Below are positions 1 to 8,681 of a DNA stretch of 64,000 nt, piece after piece; within the stretch, counting starts at the first letter, position 1, and each line of letters starts with the position of its first letter. Source of the stretch: Limnephilus marmoratus (taxonomy: Eukaryota > Arthropoda > Insecta > Trichoptera > Limnephilidae); NCBI GenBank assembly GCA_917880885.1, contig OU862912.1, positions 51,323,117-51,387,116 of the forward strand, given 5' to 3'. Position numbers and translations under genes: made by a program. Below the pieces are notes generated by a model. It was not told the DNA's origin and made no database searches. It saw only the letters and a list, made by a program, of their open reading frames with translations.

Positions 1-2
1 GT

Positions 3-125
3 CCGAGGAAGACATGGCACGACCAAGTGAATCAGATACTTGAAATGTTAAATAAAAAATAACGAATGCATTGTAATGGGGTGAGATGAGATCTATGACA
101 GAAAGAGGAATGGAGCGCCGTAGAC
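3..125 (+). pseudogene. LINE ORF2 C-terminal remnant
   Basis: One frame reads PRKTWHDQVNQILEMLNKK before a stop, then EEWSAVDYDRR after further stops. This is the last part of the tail (GRPRKTW..DQV....EW) that many insect non-LTR retrotransposon reverse transcriptases carry after the polymerase domain. The fragment at 47,140-47,454 on the minus strand ends in the related RPGKIWQDQVNQL, so both look like one family. The 5' part lies outside the window and stops show it is dead. Confidence 0.6.
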
Positions 126-149
126 TATGACCGCCGATAAAACAAAAAA

Positions 150-783
150 CACCAACCATTGATTTTCTCAATTCAAATATCTCACTTTCAGAAAGGCGCT
201 TGCTGACCTTCTGATGAGTGGACTATGACAGTGTTTCCAACTTGTTTCGCATACTCAGATGGTGATAAATAAGTGTAAATTTATTATTTATCCTTCTTTA
301 TTCTTTTTTATTTTATTTAAAACCGAGACCTGAAAACTTAGCATTCGTGTATTATAACTTTATATGTATGTATATATATATATATCATGCAGTAGTATCC
401 AGCCTCCTTTCGATGTTCTTGTTTTTGTCACTATTTGCTGACGGCTTGTTTCTGCCATCAAATTTAAGTGTATATATGTATGTACATGTGTATAAATATA
501 ATATACGTGTATGTGTGGGTATGCGTAAATACATGTTTATGTAAGTATATATAAGTATGTATGTGTGCATGTATGTATGAATGTATATTTATGTACATAC
601 ATAACAGCCACCTTACTTATTTGTGTTAATTTTCCAGGCAACTTTGGCAATTTGTTATTGGAAATATTTCTACCAATTTTCTATTTTTTTTTATAATTTT
701 CCTTAAATATGTTCTCACTTACTAGACTTCATTTCAAAATAACTATCCTCCGTTGGTCACCATGATACAGGCAGCTGCCTAGT
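150..783. other. No gene seen; AT-rich with microsatellite
   Basis: No coding similarity is recognisable. Positions 360-600 hold imperfect TATG/TA simple repeats, which explains the short open frames on both strands there. Confidence 0.7.
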
Positions 784-791
784 ATGGTGAC

Positions 792-819
792 CAAAGATAT
801 TCAAATTTCAATATCTTTG
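792..819. mobile_element. 28-bp relic MITE, TIRs only
   Basis: CAAAGATATTCAAA is joined directly to TTTCAATATCTTTG, so almost nothing but the two terminal inverted repeats is left. It is flanked by an exact 8-bp direct repeat, ATGGTGAC (784-791 and 820-827). The same termini bound longer elements at 28,263-28,551 and 29,376-29,696, each with its own 8-bp duplication. An 8-bp duplication fits the hAT or P superfamily; the TIR does not decide between them. Confidence 0.75.
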
Positions 820-827
820 ATGGTGAC

Positions 828-1261
828 TTAATGTATCTTCTCAAGTAAATGAATTAATCATGTAACATGTACTTATATATATAAATAAATAAATAAATGT
901 ATTTAATTTTAAAGTAATGGATATATTCATTGTTTGATCTCTTAAAAGTTAAATGTAAAGTGAAAAAAATTAAAATATTTTTAATCTTGAAGTAGGAAAA
1001 TGAAATAAAGAAAATCGATTTTAATTTCGAAGAGCAATTGAGTGTAAATTTTTTTGTCAGACCGTCTTTAGCCAACACTAATAATCCAACCGCCATCATA
1101 ATTCATTCATTGCCATTCAACAACATAAATAATTTCGTTCTGTTTGAAATACGAACGACGGATTTGTTTATACAAAAATACTAAAATCGCGAAAAAAATG
1201 GGAGGATCGTGATTAAAAAATGGGAAATATTAGCCAATAATTTGATTAAAATAAAAATGAG
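828..1261. other. No gene seen
   Basis: AT-rich DNA with A/T runs. The 81-residue minus-strand frame at 854-1099 has low-complexity lysine/isoleucine/phenylalanine composition and no recognisable domain. Confidence 0.6.
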
Positions 1262-1264
1262 ACA

Positions 1265-1460
1265 CTGTCACGGACGTAGGAATATATGGACCTGCCCTAA
1301 GTAATAAAAGCGTATTATTTCCCCCTCCCCATAACGGTTCCATGGAACCGCCTGGGCTTACGAGAGCCGCCTCCCTTGAATCTAAAAACGTGACGTCATC
1401 ATTCTTGTTCTGACCACCGCCGAAGTCACATAGTACATTTTACGAAATAACAAGGCAAAA
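1265..1460 (+). promoter_or_regulatory. Putative promoter of THAP exon with CRE site
   Basis: This segment precedes the THAP-like start codon and has a decayed, recognisable copy on the minus strand at 26,060-26,270. Shared blocks include GGACCTGCCCTAAGT, CGTATTATTTCCCCCTCC, TTGAATCTAAAA and ACGAAATAAC. A full cAMP-response-element octamer TGACGTCA is kept in both (1391-1398; 26,112-26,119). Promoter function is inferred from position and the conserved octamer only. Confidence 0.4.
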
Positions 1461-1550
1461 ATGGTAGTTTGTGCTATGAAAACGTGTAAAAATAGAAGTG
1501 AAAAGGAGAATAAACCAAATTGTCGTATTACATTCCATAGGGAAGCATTA
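1461..1550 (+). pseudogene. THAP-domain N-terminus, partial
   Basis: The frame from the ATG begins MVVCAMKTCKNRSEKENK and continues to CRITFHR. A starting Cys-x4-Cys with NR and a following FHR is the opening of a THAP (C2CH) DNA-binding zinc finger, found in animal THAP proteins and P-element transposases. After FHR the expected FPKD-type continuation is missing: the frame becomes hydrophobic, low-complexity sequence and then enters a palindrome. The later Cys-x2-His and AVPTIF-type parts are not present. Either an intron follows whose splice site I cannot see (no GTAAGT-like site at the break) or the copy is truncated. The decayed copy at 26 kb suggests a dispersed element, perhaps P-type, rather than a unique host gene. 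Confidence 0.5.
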
Positions 1551-1618
1551 TTTTACTTTATTTTAAGCTTATTCGAATTATATTATTATATTATCAGTTT
1601 TGTAACATATACTATCAT

Positions 1619-1766
1619 GAACGTGTTTACACACAGCCGTAATATGCGTGGGATGGCGTATTTCAGCATATCGCTCGCCATATATTCCGATTGGGAATGT
1701 ACGGCGAGCGATATGCCGAAATACGCCATCCCACGCATATTACAGTTGTGTGTGTGAACACGTGTT
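1619..1766. repeat. Near-perfect palindrome (foldback MITE)
   Basis: Two arms of about 70 bp (about 1619-1688 and 1693-1766) are near-perfect reverse complements with only a few bases between. Both contain GCGTGGGATGGCGTATTTC (or its complement) and end in AACGTGTT-type sequence. A GCGTGTTCACACA motif recurs at about 1779. It looks like a foldback transposon; a target duplication is not clear. Confidence 0.7.
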
Positions 1767-1769
1767 AAC

Positions 1770-2924
1770 GCTCAGAGGGCGTGTTCACACATAGCTGCGA
1801 CGTAAAACACACAGCCATTTGCAAAAGAATCAGGGGTGTGCCTTCGCCTTTTGCGCTCTGCTAAAATAGCTAATCGTATCATTTGGAACGTCTATCTTTT
1901 CATGTGTTATTTCTTGCTGGAAATCCGTGGTATTAATAAAGGATAATAAACCAATAATTTTTAAATTTATCACACTTTAAGGGCCTTATTACTAAACGAG
2001 TTTTGAATTTTACGCAACTCATAAACGTGGAATAAAGTATGGTTTTTTTTTATTAGGCGTTATTGTATATTTTGCTTTCTTAATTATGTACTCCATCGTG
2101 GTATGTTTAGAAGTAAAATGTAGATACAGTGAGCATGTTTGGAATGAAAAATGTATGTGACATTTTGCTGTCCGATGATATTTTTTATCAATCAAAATTT
2201 AAAATAAAATATTTTTCTAACGCACGTCGCCACCGATTATATTATCTTTGGATCACACTGTCACGTCTCAGCGGACCACGTGTTAGGTAAGCGCGTTGTT
2301 TCGTATTTACGGTATTGCTGAGTGCTGGAACGAGAATGAGTGCTCACGGCCATCATCACAGTCAACAGATTAATACCTTCTTACTATGTTGGCTCATCTT
2401 TTTAATATATTCAGCTGTTATTATTGTACTGTTTTTAGCATCGATAATATAACTCCTGTACATGTTATGTTGTTTTCTCTTAAGCTGTGCTGTTATTTTT
2501 GTACGTTATTTAAACCTCTGTAAGTTGTTTATTGAATGCTGTTCTCACAAATATAATGTTATCCTTAACCCTTTTTGTCTTTTTCTTTTCACTTCTTCCA
2601 TTGTCCATAGACAATGTAAGAAATAATTTAATGGAAGTTATATATATTATATAAATATTATTTCTTTAAACAATATTATGCATAGTCTGAGAATACTGTT
2701 ACTGTGTCGGTGTAGGTATATAATACAGTTTTACTAAGTTTCTGCTGATATATGCTTAAATGTAGCTAAACAAAAAATATTATACCCAAAAAATAAATAA
2801 AAAGCACCTTCGTCGTCAAAATATTCCAATTAATACCCCACTCCTGGCTACGCACGATCCGATTTGCAGAACCCAGATAAGTCGGGAGGTTTAGGGGGGA
2901 GGGGGGAAGTTGTTGCCTATACAC
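1770..2924. other. No gene seen
   Basis: AT-rich intergenic-type sequence without coding similarity or obvious repeat pairing inside the window. Confidence 0.55.
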
Positions 2925-3035
2925 AATGCGTCGATGTGGTGGTGAGAAGTACCTATCTATGTAAATCTGGTCACTAAACACGCCTAAAGCCATTTCAAGC
3001 AGTTGGGGCGATACTAAGAGTATCTACAAAAAGGA
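2925..3035 (-). mobile_element. SINE fragment (tRNA-derived family)
   Basis: Reading the minus strand, GTATCGCC..., GAAATGGCTTTAGGCGTG and TTTAGTGACCAGAT match the body of the SINEs at 12,245-12,640 and 48,094-48,514. The tRNA-like head is absent and the pyrimidine-rich tail part is rearranged, so this is an old truncated copy. Confidence 0.6.
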
Positions 3036-3148
3036 GCAAATAATAATGTAACTGCTACGTGCTACGTATTATTGTAATTAAATAACGTGTGAAATAATTT
3101 AGGTAAAATAATTTTAATTAAAAGAGATAATTACATTATTTTTATTAA

Positions 3149-3422
3149 CTAGCAGACCCGGCCACACGTTGCTGAGGCTAACGAAACACAACGCCATTAC
3201 CCAACCTTTATAAAATCCTTACCACCCGCTTGCCTGCTGCCCGCTGCCTGAATTGAATATTTGAATTTCTCGGCTTTTCTCTACTATAATAAGCATGTAA
3301 TATACACATAAACCTTTCTCTTGAATCACTCTATCTATTGGTGAAAACCGCATGAAAATCCGTTGCGTATTTTAAAAGATCAATGCGCACATACATTTTG
3401 AGTGACTTCATTTTATACTATG
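3149..3422 (-). mobile_element. Non-autonomous Helitron-like element
   Basis: On the minus strand the element ends GGCCGGGTCTGCTAG followed by host T, the CTRR-T end of Helitrons, with host A in the mirror position. It starts near AGTATAAAATGAAGTC. Homologous copies lie at 22,410-22,689 (minus) and 31,183-31,616 (plus); the plus-strand copy has the full A|TC start. No Rep/helicase gene is present, so it needs an autonomous relative. Confidence 0.65.
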
Positions 3423-3455
3423 TAATTATATAGCAACAGAGCGGTTGTGATAACC

Positions 3456-3860
3456 CTAAAATCTGTCGACCATCACGAATGTGGGTGGTTCTCGAATGTG
3501 CTCCTCGCTGGTTACAGGGGTAAGTAAATTATGGAACATTTGTAAAAGTGTCTTAACTAAATACGGCAACCAAATAGTTGTCTGTGAAAAGATGCGAACT
3601 TTACTTTGCTTATTCAGACTTCGCAAATATGTTAATAACGTAGCGAGCAATTCGCGCTCCCACATAAAAAGGTCTATTCATTAAAAAGCAGATGTTATTT
3701 TTAAGAACTAAATGGCGATATTATAATGCGAGATGCCTATATACTGTCAGATTAATTTTTCAACCAATCACAGTCATCTTCCCCTCTTCGCACCGCCATA
3801 GTTGATTTTTCCCCTCACCTGTTATTTCTGGTCTATTGAATTTGGATGTCTATGGACACT
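3456..3860 (+). repeat. Dispersed repeat, copy 1 (THAP-linked)
   Basis: This ~400-bp stretch matches the reverse complement of 25,640-26,010, with shared blocks such as GTAACCAGCG (complement), AGTAAATTATG, ACATTTGTAAAAGTG and GCGAGATGCCTATATACTGTC-type sequence. It lies downstream of a THAP start in both places, in the same relative orientation, so the two may be ends of one larger element. The open frames on both strands are not conserved between copies. Confidence 0.6.
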
Positions 3861-3864
3861 GTTA

Positions 3865-4169
3865 ATAACAATAACAACAATATTTTTAACAAATTCAACT
3901 GTAGCAGGGTGAAATCGATAACTTCACGATATCGGATCGATAGGCGTTACTTTTAATGATTTAATATCGATGTCTCTAGCACCTTCCGTTGTTGAACAAC
4001 CGAACAGGGGATAAATAAGAAATCGATATACGCTGGCAACACTGGAAGTATTATTTTATGAATTGATACTACGAAATGCCAGATGCCAAGCAATTACGTA
4101 AAAATATTAATAATTTGGCAATGTTGAATTGAAATACCAATCTAAATAAACGGGAGTTAATTATTTAAT
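3865..4169. other. No gene seen
   Basis: AT-rich DNA with several degenerate ATCGAT motifs (3913-4030), reminiscent of the hAT-type element at 49,523-50,062 but without matching ends. Confidence 0.45.
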
Positions 4170-4181
4170 AAGGTCTTTATT

Positions 4182-4511
4182 TCTTCTAACACAGCAAACT
4201 TATTTTGTGGCACCATTATGATTGAAATTAATAAATTACTTGGTTTTTACCACTTTTATTGTTTATAAAACCGACATGTTTCGTCAGCAAAGCTGACTTC
4301 TTCAGGGTTTTGACAGAACTAATTTTAAATATAGACATATATATAGGTAATAGAGAAAAATAATCGACATAAACAATAATAAAATTAAGAAAAAAATAAT
4401 GTTTAAGGGACGAGGGGCAATATAGAACAATTTAAAAAAATTTAAAAGGGGAATAGATTTAATAATGGGTCATTTAAAAACAATTTTTGATTATTAATAA
4501 TATTTAAATTT
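4182..4511 (-). repeat. Penelope pseudo-LTR, copy 1
   Basis: It is nearly identical to 6938-7269. It holds, in minus orientation, the last ~20 codons, the stop, the 3' UTR, a hammerhead motif, and then ATGGTGCCACAAAATAAG, the start of the next open frame. The transcript unit therefore runs from one pseudo-LTR into the next gene start. Confidence 0.85.
4267..4311 (-). ncRNA. Hammerhead ribozyme motif
   Basis: On the minus strand: stem I AAAACC, core CTGAAGA (CUGANGA), stem II GTCAGC-TTT-GCTGAC, core GAAA, minimal stem III ACATGT, predicted cleavage after GTC, then GGTTTT, which pairs perfectly with AAAACC. All conserved core positions are present. Penelope-like elements are known to carry such minimal hammerheads in their pseudo-LTRs; the very short stem III suggests it works best as a dimer or tandem. 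Confidence 0.85.
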
Positions 4512-5812
4512 GCATTAACACTCTTTCTTATCTCTAAAATTTCTAATTTATCTAACTGAATGCCATTGACATTACAATGAATTAATTCTATTCCACTGTT
4601 AAAATTAAAGGTATGACTAGTTTCTATTAAATGGTTGGCAAACTCCGAGAAACTATTATCATTTAAAGCTTTCATATGCTCTTCAATCCTTATTTCAAAG
4701 TTTCTCGAAGTTTTACCTATATAAAAGAAATCACAATCATTACATTTCAATTTATAAATTCCAGATTTTTTCATTTTGGAATCACTATCTTTATTATTTA
4801 CAATATAATTTTTAAGTTTATTATTTGCATAAAATACAGGAAGAATTTCATTCGGTACATTCTTTGTCAAGGCATTAGAGATTTTATTATTGAAATACAT
4901 AATTTTCTTCCATTTTTTCCCTTCCTGATCCTTTTGTACAGGATAGATATATGATTTAAGGAATTTATTCTTATATTTTTTATTGAGAATGTTTTCAATT
5001 AAATTGGTGTTGTATCCATTATTAATAGCAATTCGTTTAATAACATTGAGTTCTATTGAAAAATTATTGGGAGATAGGGGTACATTAACTAATCTATGAA
5101 TCATAGAATGGAAAGCTGAAATTTTTTGAGAAATTGGATGATTTGACGTGTTGTGGATTACAATGTCTGTGTATGTATCTTTACGAAAAATGTTGAATTC
5201 AAATTTATTATTATTTATTGAAATATTTAAATCCAAAAAGTTTATACTCGAATTTTGCCCAATCTCTACAGTAAATTTTATGTTTTTATGGAGTTTGTTT
5301 AAGAAATTAAGAAAAATATTAAGTTGTCTCAAAGTACCTGTCCAAACACAGAAAACATCATCCACATATCTCTTCCAACAATGAACGTATTTTAGTAATA
5401 ATGCACAGCTATTAAAAATCTTATTTTCCAAATTATTTATAAATATATCTGCGACCAAGGGGCTGGTACTAGTACCCATTGCCACGCCATCTTTTTGTTT
5501 AAAGATATTGTCATTGAATTGAAAATAATTTGGTTTTAAAACTATAATAAATAATACATTTAAATCCTGAGATAAGTCATTAGGTAAAATTGATGAAAAT
5601 AAAAGATCTTTAATAATAGGTTTACATTCTTCAATTGGAATACTTGGAAATAAATTAACAATGTCAAATGATACTAAAAATGCTTTTTCAGGAATTTCCA
5701 AAAGTTTTAAGTGTTCAATCAAATCAAATGAATTTTTAATCGTGTATTTAGGATGAAAAATATGTGAATCCATAACAATTCCATAACGATGATATTTTAT
5801 TGCTAGGAGCAT
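4442..5812 (-). CDS. Penelope-like RT core plus GIY-YIG endonuclease
   Basis: This 456-codon frame is the C-terminal two thirds of the Penelope polyprotein. The palm carries SFD (about residues 48-50) and the catalytic YVDD (149-152), with GVAMGTSTSP before it. The C-terminus is a GIY-YIG nuclease: GIY at 351-353, a CNDC Cys pair at 357-360, YIG at 364-366 and RIEEH after it. The product would nick target DNA and copy element RNA by target-primed reverse transcription. The listed ATG is not a natural start: the gene continues upstream in the 5748-6971 frame, broken by one frameshift between 5748 and 5812. Otherwise no stops are seen. Confidence 0.9.
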   Translation of the reverse strand: MLLAIKYHRYGIVMDSHIFHPKYTIKNSFDLIEHLKLLEIPEKAFLVSFDIVNLFPSIPIEECKPIIKDLLFSSILPNDLSQDLNVLFIIVLKPNYFQFNDNIFKQKDGVAMGTSTSPLVADIFINNLENKIFNSCALLLKYVHCWKRYVDDVFCVWTGTLRQLNIFLNFLNKLHKNIKFTVEIGQNSSINFLDLNISINNNKFEFNIFRKDTYTDIVIHNTSNHPISQKISAFHSMIHRLVNVPLSPNNFSIELNVIKRIAINNGYNTNLIENILNKKYKNKFLKSYIYPVQKDQEGKKWKKIMYFNNKISNALTKNVPNEILPVFYANNKLKNYIVNNKDSDSKMKKSGIYKLKCNDCDFFYIGKTSRNFEIRIEEHMKALNDNSFSEFANHLIETSHTFNFNSGIELIHCNVNGIQLDKLEILEIRKSVNANLNIINNQKLFLNDPLLNLFPF

Positions 5813-6971
5813 TACAATTTGAGACCACTGGCCTTATTGGTTGACCTTTTTTATGAATTTTTAATAGACTATACAACTTAGGGACTTGAGGATTTTTTAC
5901 AGTTAGTCTCCTATTTTTAATTAAATTAATAATCATGTCACTTTTACAATTTTTTAGAGCATCCCTTATCTGCTCTTGACATTTGTTAACAGGGTTAATT
6001 TGTAACTTTTCAAAATTATTACCTTGTAAAAAATCCATTGTTTTTTCCACATAATCTTCCTTATTCATAATTATGACACTATTACCTTTGTCAGCTTTCG
6101 TAATGATCAGATTATTTTCCCGTGTAGCCCTGGATATATTAATTGCAAGTCTTTTTTCTTGATTGTATTGTTTTTTAGTGAAGTTAGGATTCTTGCTGAT
6201 GTTTTTTATGACTTCTCCACATTTATATTGATAAGAAATATGTTGATTATTCAAAGCACAATTAACGTCTACTGCTAACAACTCCAAATGTTTATTATTA
6301 TTATCAACTTGTAGGTTATGGTTTAATCCTTTTGACAACAAATTTATCTCTTCCTTATTAAATTCATGTTTGGATAAGTTAATCACACGGTGATGGAATT
6401 TAAATATATTTTTATTGTTTATATTATTAACTGTTTTATTAGGAATGTTATTTTGATTCATTTTAAAATAAGTTATTTCTTGGGTAGAATTGTCACATGT
6501 AATATTAATACTGTCAAAGTTATCTATTTGTTTATCTTGAAGTTTATTATTTTTAAAACACAAATTATTTATCTTCTTTATTAACTTTTGTTCCTTTTTA
6601 AATGCTTTAATGCTTGCGATGAATCTAACATGGTCATCAAGTAAATCCCACTCAACCGGGTGTAATGTGCTGGCTAATTCCATATGTAAAATTTTGATTT
6701 GAAGTTTCAAGTTGTTACGTTTTTTAAAACTGCATTTTAAGTCCTCTTTAAGCCAGGCTTCTTTAGCTTTGTTTGCAGAATGTGAATCTGATTTAATTTT
6801 AAAATTAATGTAATTAGGGAAAACACAACTTTTTTGACACTCACGAAGAAAAAATAAGTCTAGACCTATAAGTCTATATTTAATCATTAGTTTCTTAAAC
6901 ACTTTTACCTTTATAGCCGTACTCGCTACAATCACTTCTTCTAACACAGCAAACTTATTTTGTGGCACCAT
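5748..6971 (-). CDS. Penelope-like RT N-terminal part (frameshifted)
   Basis: This 407-codon frame starts at an ATG inside the pseudo-LTR (MVPQNKFAVLEE) and covers the N-terminal region and the first RT motifs. It has a basic, Asn/Lys-rich front, then ITKADKGNSVIIMN (the KADKG motif of Penelope reverse transcriptases) and KIHKKGQPIRPVVSNCNAPS. After this the frame drifts to nonsense, while the adjacent frame continues the RT domain, so one indel has broken an originally single gene. The same start sequence at the distal pseudo-LTR (about 4182-4215) supports the start choice. With one fault the copy is probably not autonomous but looks fairly young. Confidence 0.85.
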   Translation of the reverse strand: MVPQNKFAVLEEVIVASTAIKVKVFKKLMIKYRLIGLDLFFLRECQKSCVFPNYINFKIKSDSHSANKAKEAWLKEDLKCSFKKRNNLKLQIKILHMELASTLHPVEWDLLDDHVRFIASIKAFKKEQKLIKKINNLCFKNNKLQDKQIDNFDSINITCDNSTQEITYFKMNQNNIPNKTVNNINNKNIFKFHHRVINLSKHEFNKEEINLLSKGLNHNLQVDNNNKHLELLAVDVNCALNNQHISYQYKCGEVIKNISKNPNFTKKQYNQEKRLAINISRATRENNLIITKADKGNSVIIMNKEDYVEKTMDFLQGNNFEKLQINPVNKCQEQIRDALKNCKSDMIINLIKNRRLTVKNPQVPKLYSLLKIHKKGQPIRPVVSNCNAPSNKISSLWNCYGFTYFSS

Positions 6972-7269
6972 TATGATTGAAATTAATAAATTACTTGGTT
7001 TTTACCACTTTTATTGTTTATAAAACCGACATGTTTCGTCAGCAAAGCTGACTTCTTCAGGGTTTTGACAGAACTAATTTTAAATATAGACATATATATA
7101 GGTAATAGAGAAAAATAATCGACATAAACTATAATAAAATTAAAAAGAAAATAATGTTTAAGGGACGAGGGGCAATATAGAATAATTTTAAAAAATTTAA
7201 AAGGGGAATAGATTTAATAATGGGTCATTTAAAAACAATTTTTGATTATTAATAATATTTAAATTTGCA
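6938..7269 (-). repeat. Penelope pseudo-LTR, copy 2
   Basis: Direct repeat of 4182-4511 with only scattered differences. It lies between the long gene and the inverted copy, and the join to plus-strand homology occurs at about 7265-7270. Confidence 0.85.
7022..7066 (-). ncRNA. Hammerhead ribozyme motif
   Basis: Same arrangement as at 4267-4311: AAAACC / CTGAAGA / GTCAGC-TTT-GCTGAC / GAAA / ACATGT C / GGTTTT on the minus strand. With its partner 2.75 kb away it would define a unit-length transcript. Confidence 0.85.
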
Positions 7270-7735
7270 TGTATTATTTAATATAGTTTTAAAAGAAATT
7301 TATTTTAAATTCAATGACAATATCTTTAAACAAAAAGATGGCGTGGCAATGGGTGCTAGTACCAGCCCCTTGGTCGCAGATATATTTATAAATAATTTGG
7401 AAAATAAGATTTTTAATGGCTGTGCATTATTACTAAAATACGTTCATTGTTGGAAGAAATATGTGGATGATGTTTTCTGTGTTTGGACAGGTACTTTGAG
7501 ACAACTTAATATTTTTCTTAATTTCTTAAACAAACTCCATAAAAACATAAAATTTACTGTAGAGATTGGGCAAAATTCGAGTATAAACTTTTTGGATTTA
7601 AATATTTCAATAATTAATAATAAATTTGAATTCAACATTTTTCGTAAAGATACATACACAGACATTGTAATCCACAACACGTCAAATCATCCAATTTCTC
7701 AAAAAATGTCAGCTTTACATACACAGACATTGTAA
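7265..7735 (+). pseudogene. Inverted Penelope copy, RT palm part
   Basis: Nearly the same protein as the middle of the minus-strand gene (GVAMGASTSPLVADIF, YVDDVFCVWTG), in inverted orientation. The frame breaks at a 65-bp tandem duplication (7652-7716 and 7717-7781). It lacks everything upstream of the RT fingers/palm junction. Confidence 0.9.
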
Positions 7736-7781
7736 TCCACAACACGTCAAATCATCCAATTTCTCAAAAAATGTCAGCTTT
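7652..7781 (+). repeat. 65-bp tandem duplication breaking the RT frame
   Basis: ACATACACAGACATTGTAAT and the following bases to TGTCAGCTTT occur twice, 65 bp apart. As 65 is not a multiple of three it shifts the frame. The minus-strand copy has this stretch once, so the duplication arose in this copy. Confidence 0.85.
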
Positions 7782-8451
7782 CCATTCTATGATTCATAGA
7801 TTAGTTAATGTACCCCTATCTCCCAATAATTTTTCAATAGAACTCAATGTTATTAAACGAATTGCTATTAATAATGGATACAACACCAATTTAATTGAAA
7901 ACATTCTCAATAAAAAATATAAGAATAAATTCCTTAAATCATATATCTATCCTGTACAAAAGGATCAGGAAGGGAAAAAATGGAAGAAAATTATGTATTT
8001 CAATAATAAAATCTCTAATGCCTTGACAAAGAATGTACCGAATGAAATTCTTCCTGTATTTTATGCAAATAATAAACTTAAAAATTATATTGTAAATAAT
8101 AAAGATAGTGATTCCAAAATGAAAAAATCTGGAATTTATAAATTGAAATGTAATGATTGTGATTTCTTTTATATAGGTAAAACTTCGAGAAACTTTGAAA
8201 TAAGGATTAAAGAGCATATGAAAGCTTTAAATAATAATAGTTTCTCGGAGTTTGCCAACCATTTAATAGAAACTAGTCATACCTTTAATTTTAACAGTGG
8301 AATAGAATTAATTCATTGTAATGTCAATGGCATTCAGTTAGATAAATTAGAAATTTTAGAGATTAGAAAGAGTGTTAATGCAATTTTAAATATTATTAAT
8401 AATCAAAAATTGTTTTTAAATGACCCATTATTAAATCTATTCCCCTTTTAA
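7771..8451 (+). pseudogene. Inverted Penelope copy, GIY-YIG part
   Basis: Continues the inverted copy after the 65-bp duplication to the normal C-terminus (SGIYKLKCNDC, FYIGKTSRN, ending LNLFPF). It differs from the minus-strand copy by only a few residues (for example RIKEH for RIEEH), so both came from very similar or the same template. Confidence 0.9.
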
Positions 8452-8581
8452 ATTTTTTTAAATTGTTCTATATTGCCCCTCGTCCCTTAAACATTATTTT
8501 CTTTTTAATTTTATTATTGTTTATGTTGATTATTTTTCTCTATTACCTATATATATGTCTATATTTAAAATTAGTTCTGTC

Positions 8582-8626
8582 AAAACCCTGAAGAAGTCAG
8601 CTTTGCTGACGAAACATGTCGGTTTT
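8582..8626 (+). ncRNA. Hammerhead ribozyme motif
   Basis: Plus-strand copy of the same motif: AAAACC, CTGAAGA (8588-8594), GTCAGC-TTT-GCTGAC, GAAA (8611-8614), then cleavage triplet GTC and GGTTTT. Stem I is again a perfect 6 bp. Confidence 0.85.
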
Positions 8627-8681
8627 ATAAACAATAAAAGTGGTAAAAACCAAGTAATTTATTAATTTCAAGGTCTTTATT

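Larger units (their letters stand above)
4182..8669 (-). mobile_element. Composite Penelope-like element with 12-bp TSD
   Basis: The insertion is bounded by an exact 12-bp repeat AAGGTCTTTATT (4170-4181, 8670-8681), so the whole 4.5-kb composite behaves as one insertion. Read on the minus strand it contains an inverted, 5'-truncated copy (8669 down to about 7270), a 3'-end repeat (about 7269-6938), a long reverse transcriptase/GIY-YIG gene (6971-4442) and a second 3'-end repeat (4511-4182). The direct repeats are the pseudo-LTRs typical of Penelope elements, made from a tandem transcript. Both outer edges are element 3' ends. The inverted segment resembles 5' inversion during target-primed reverse transcription. 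Confidence 0.9.
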
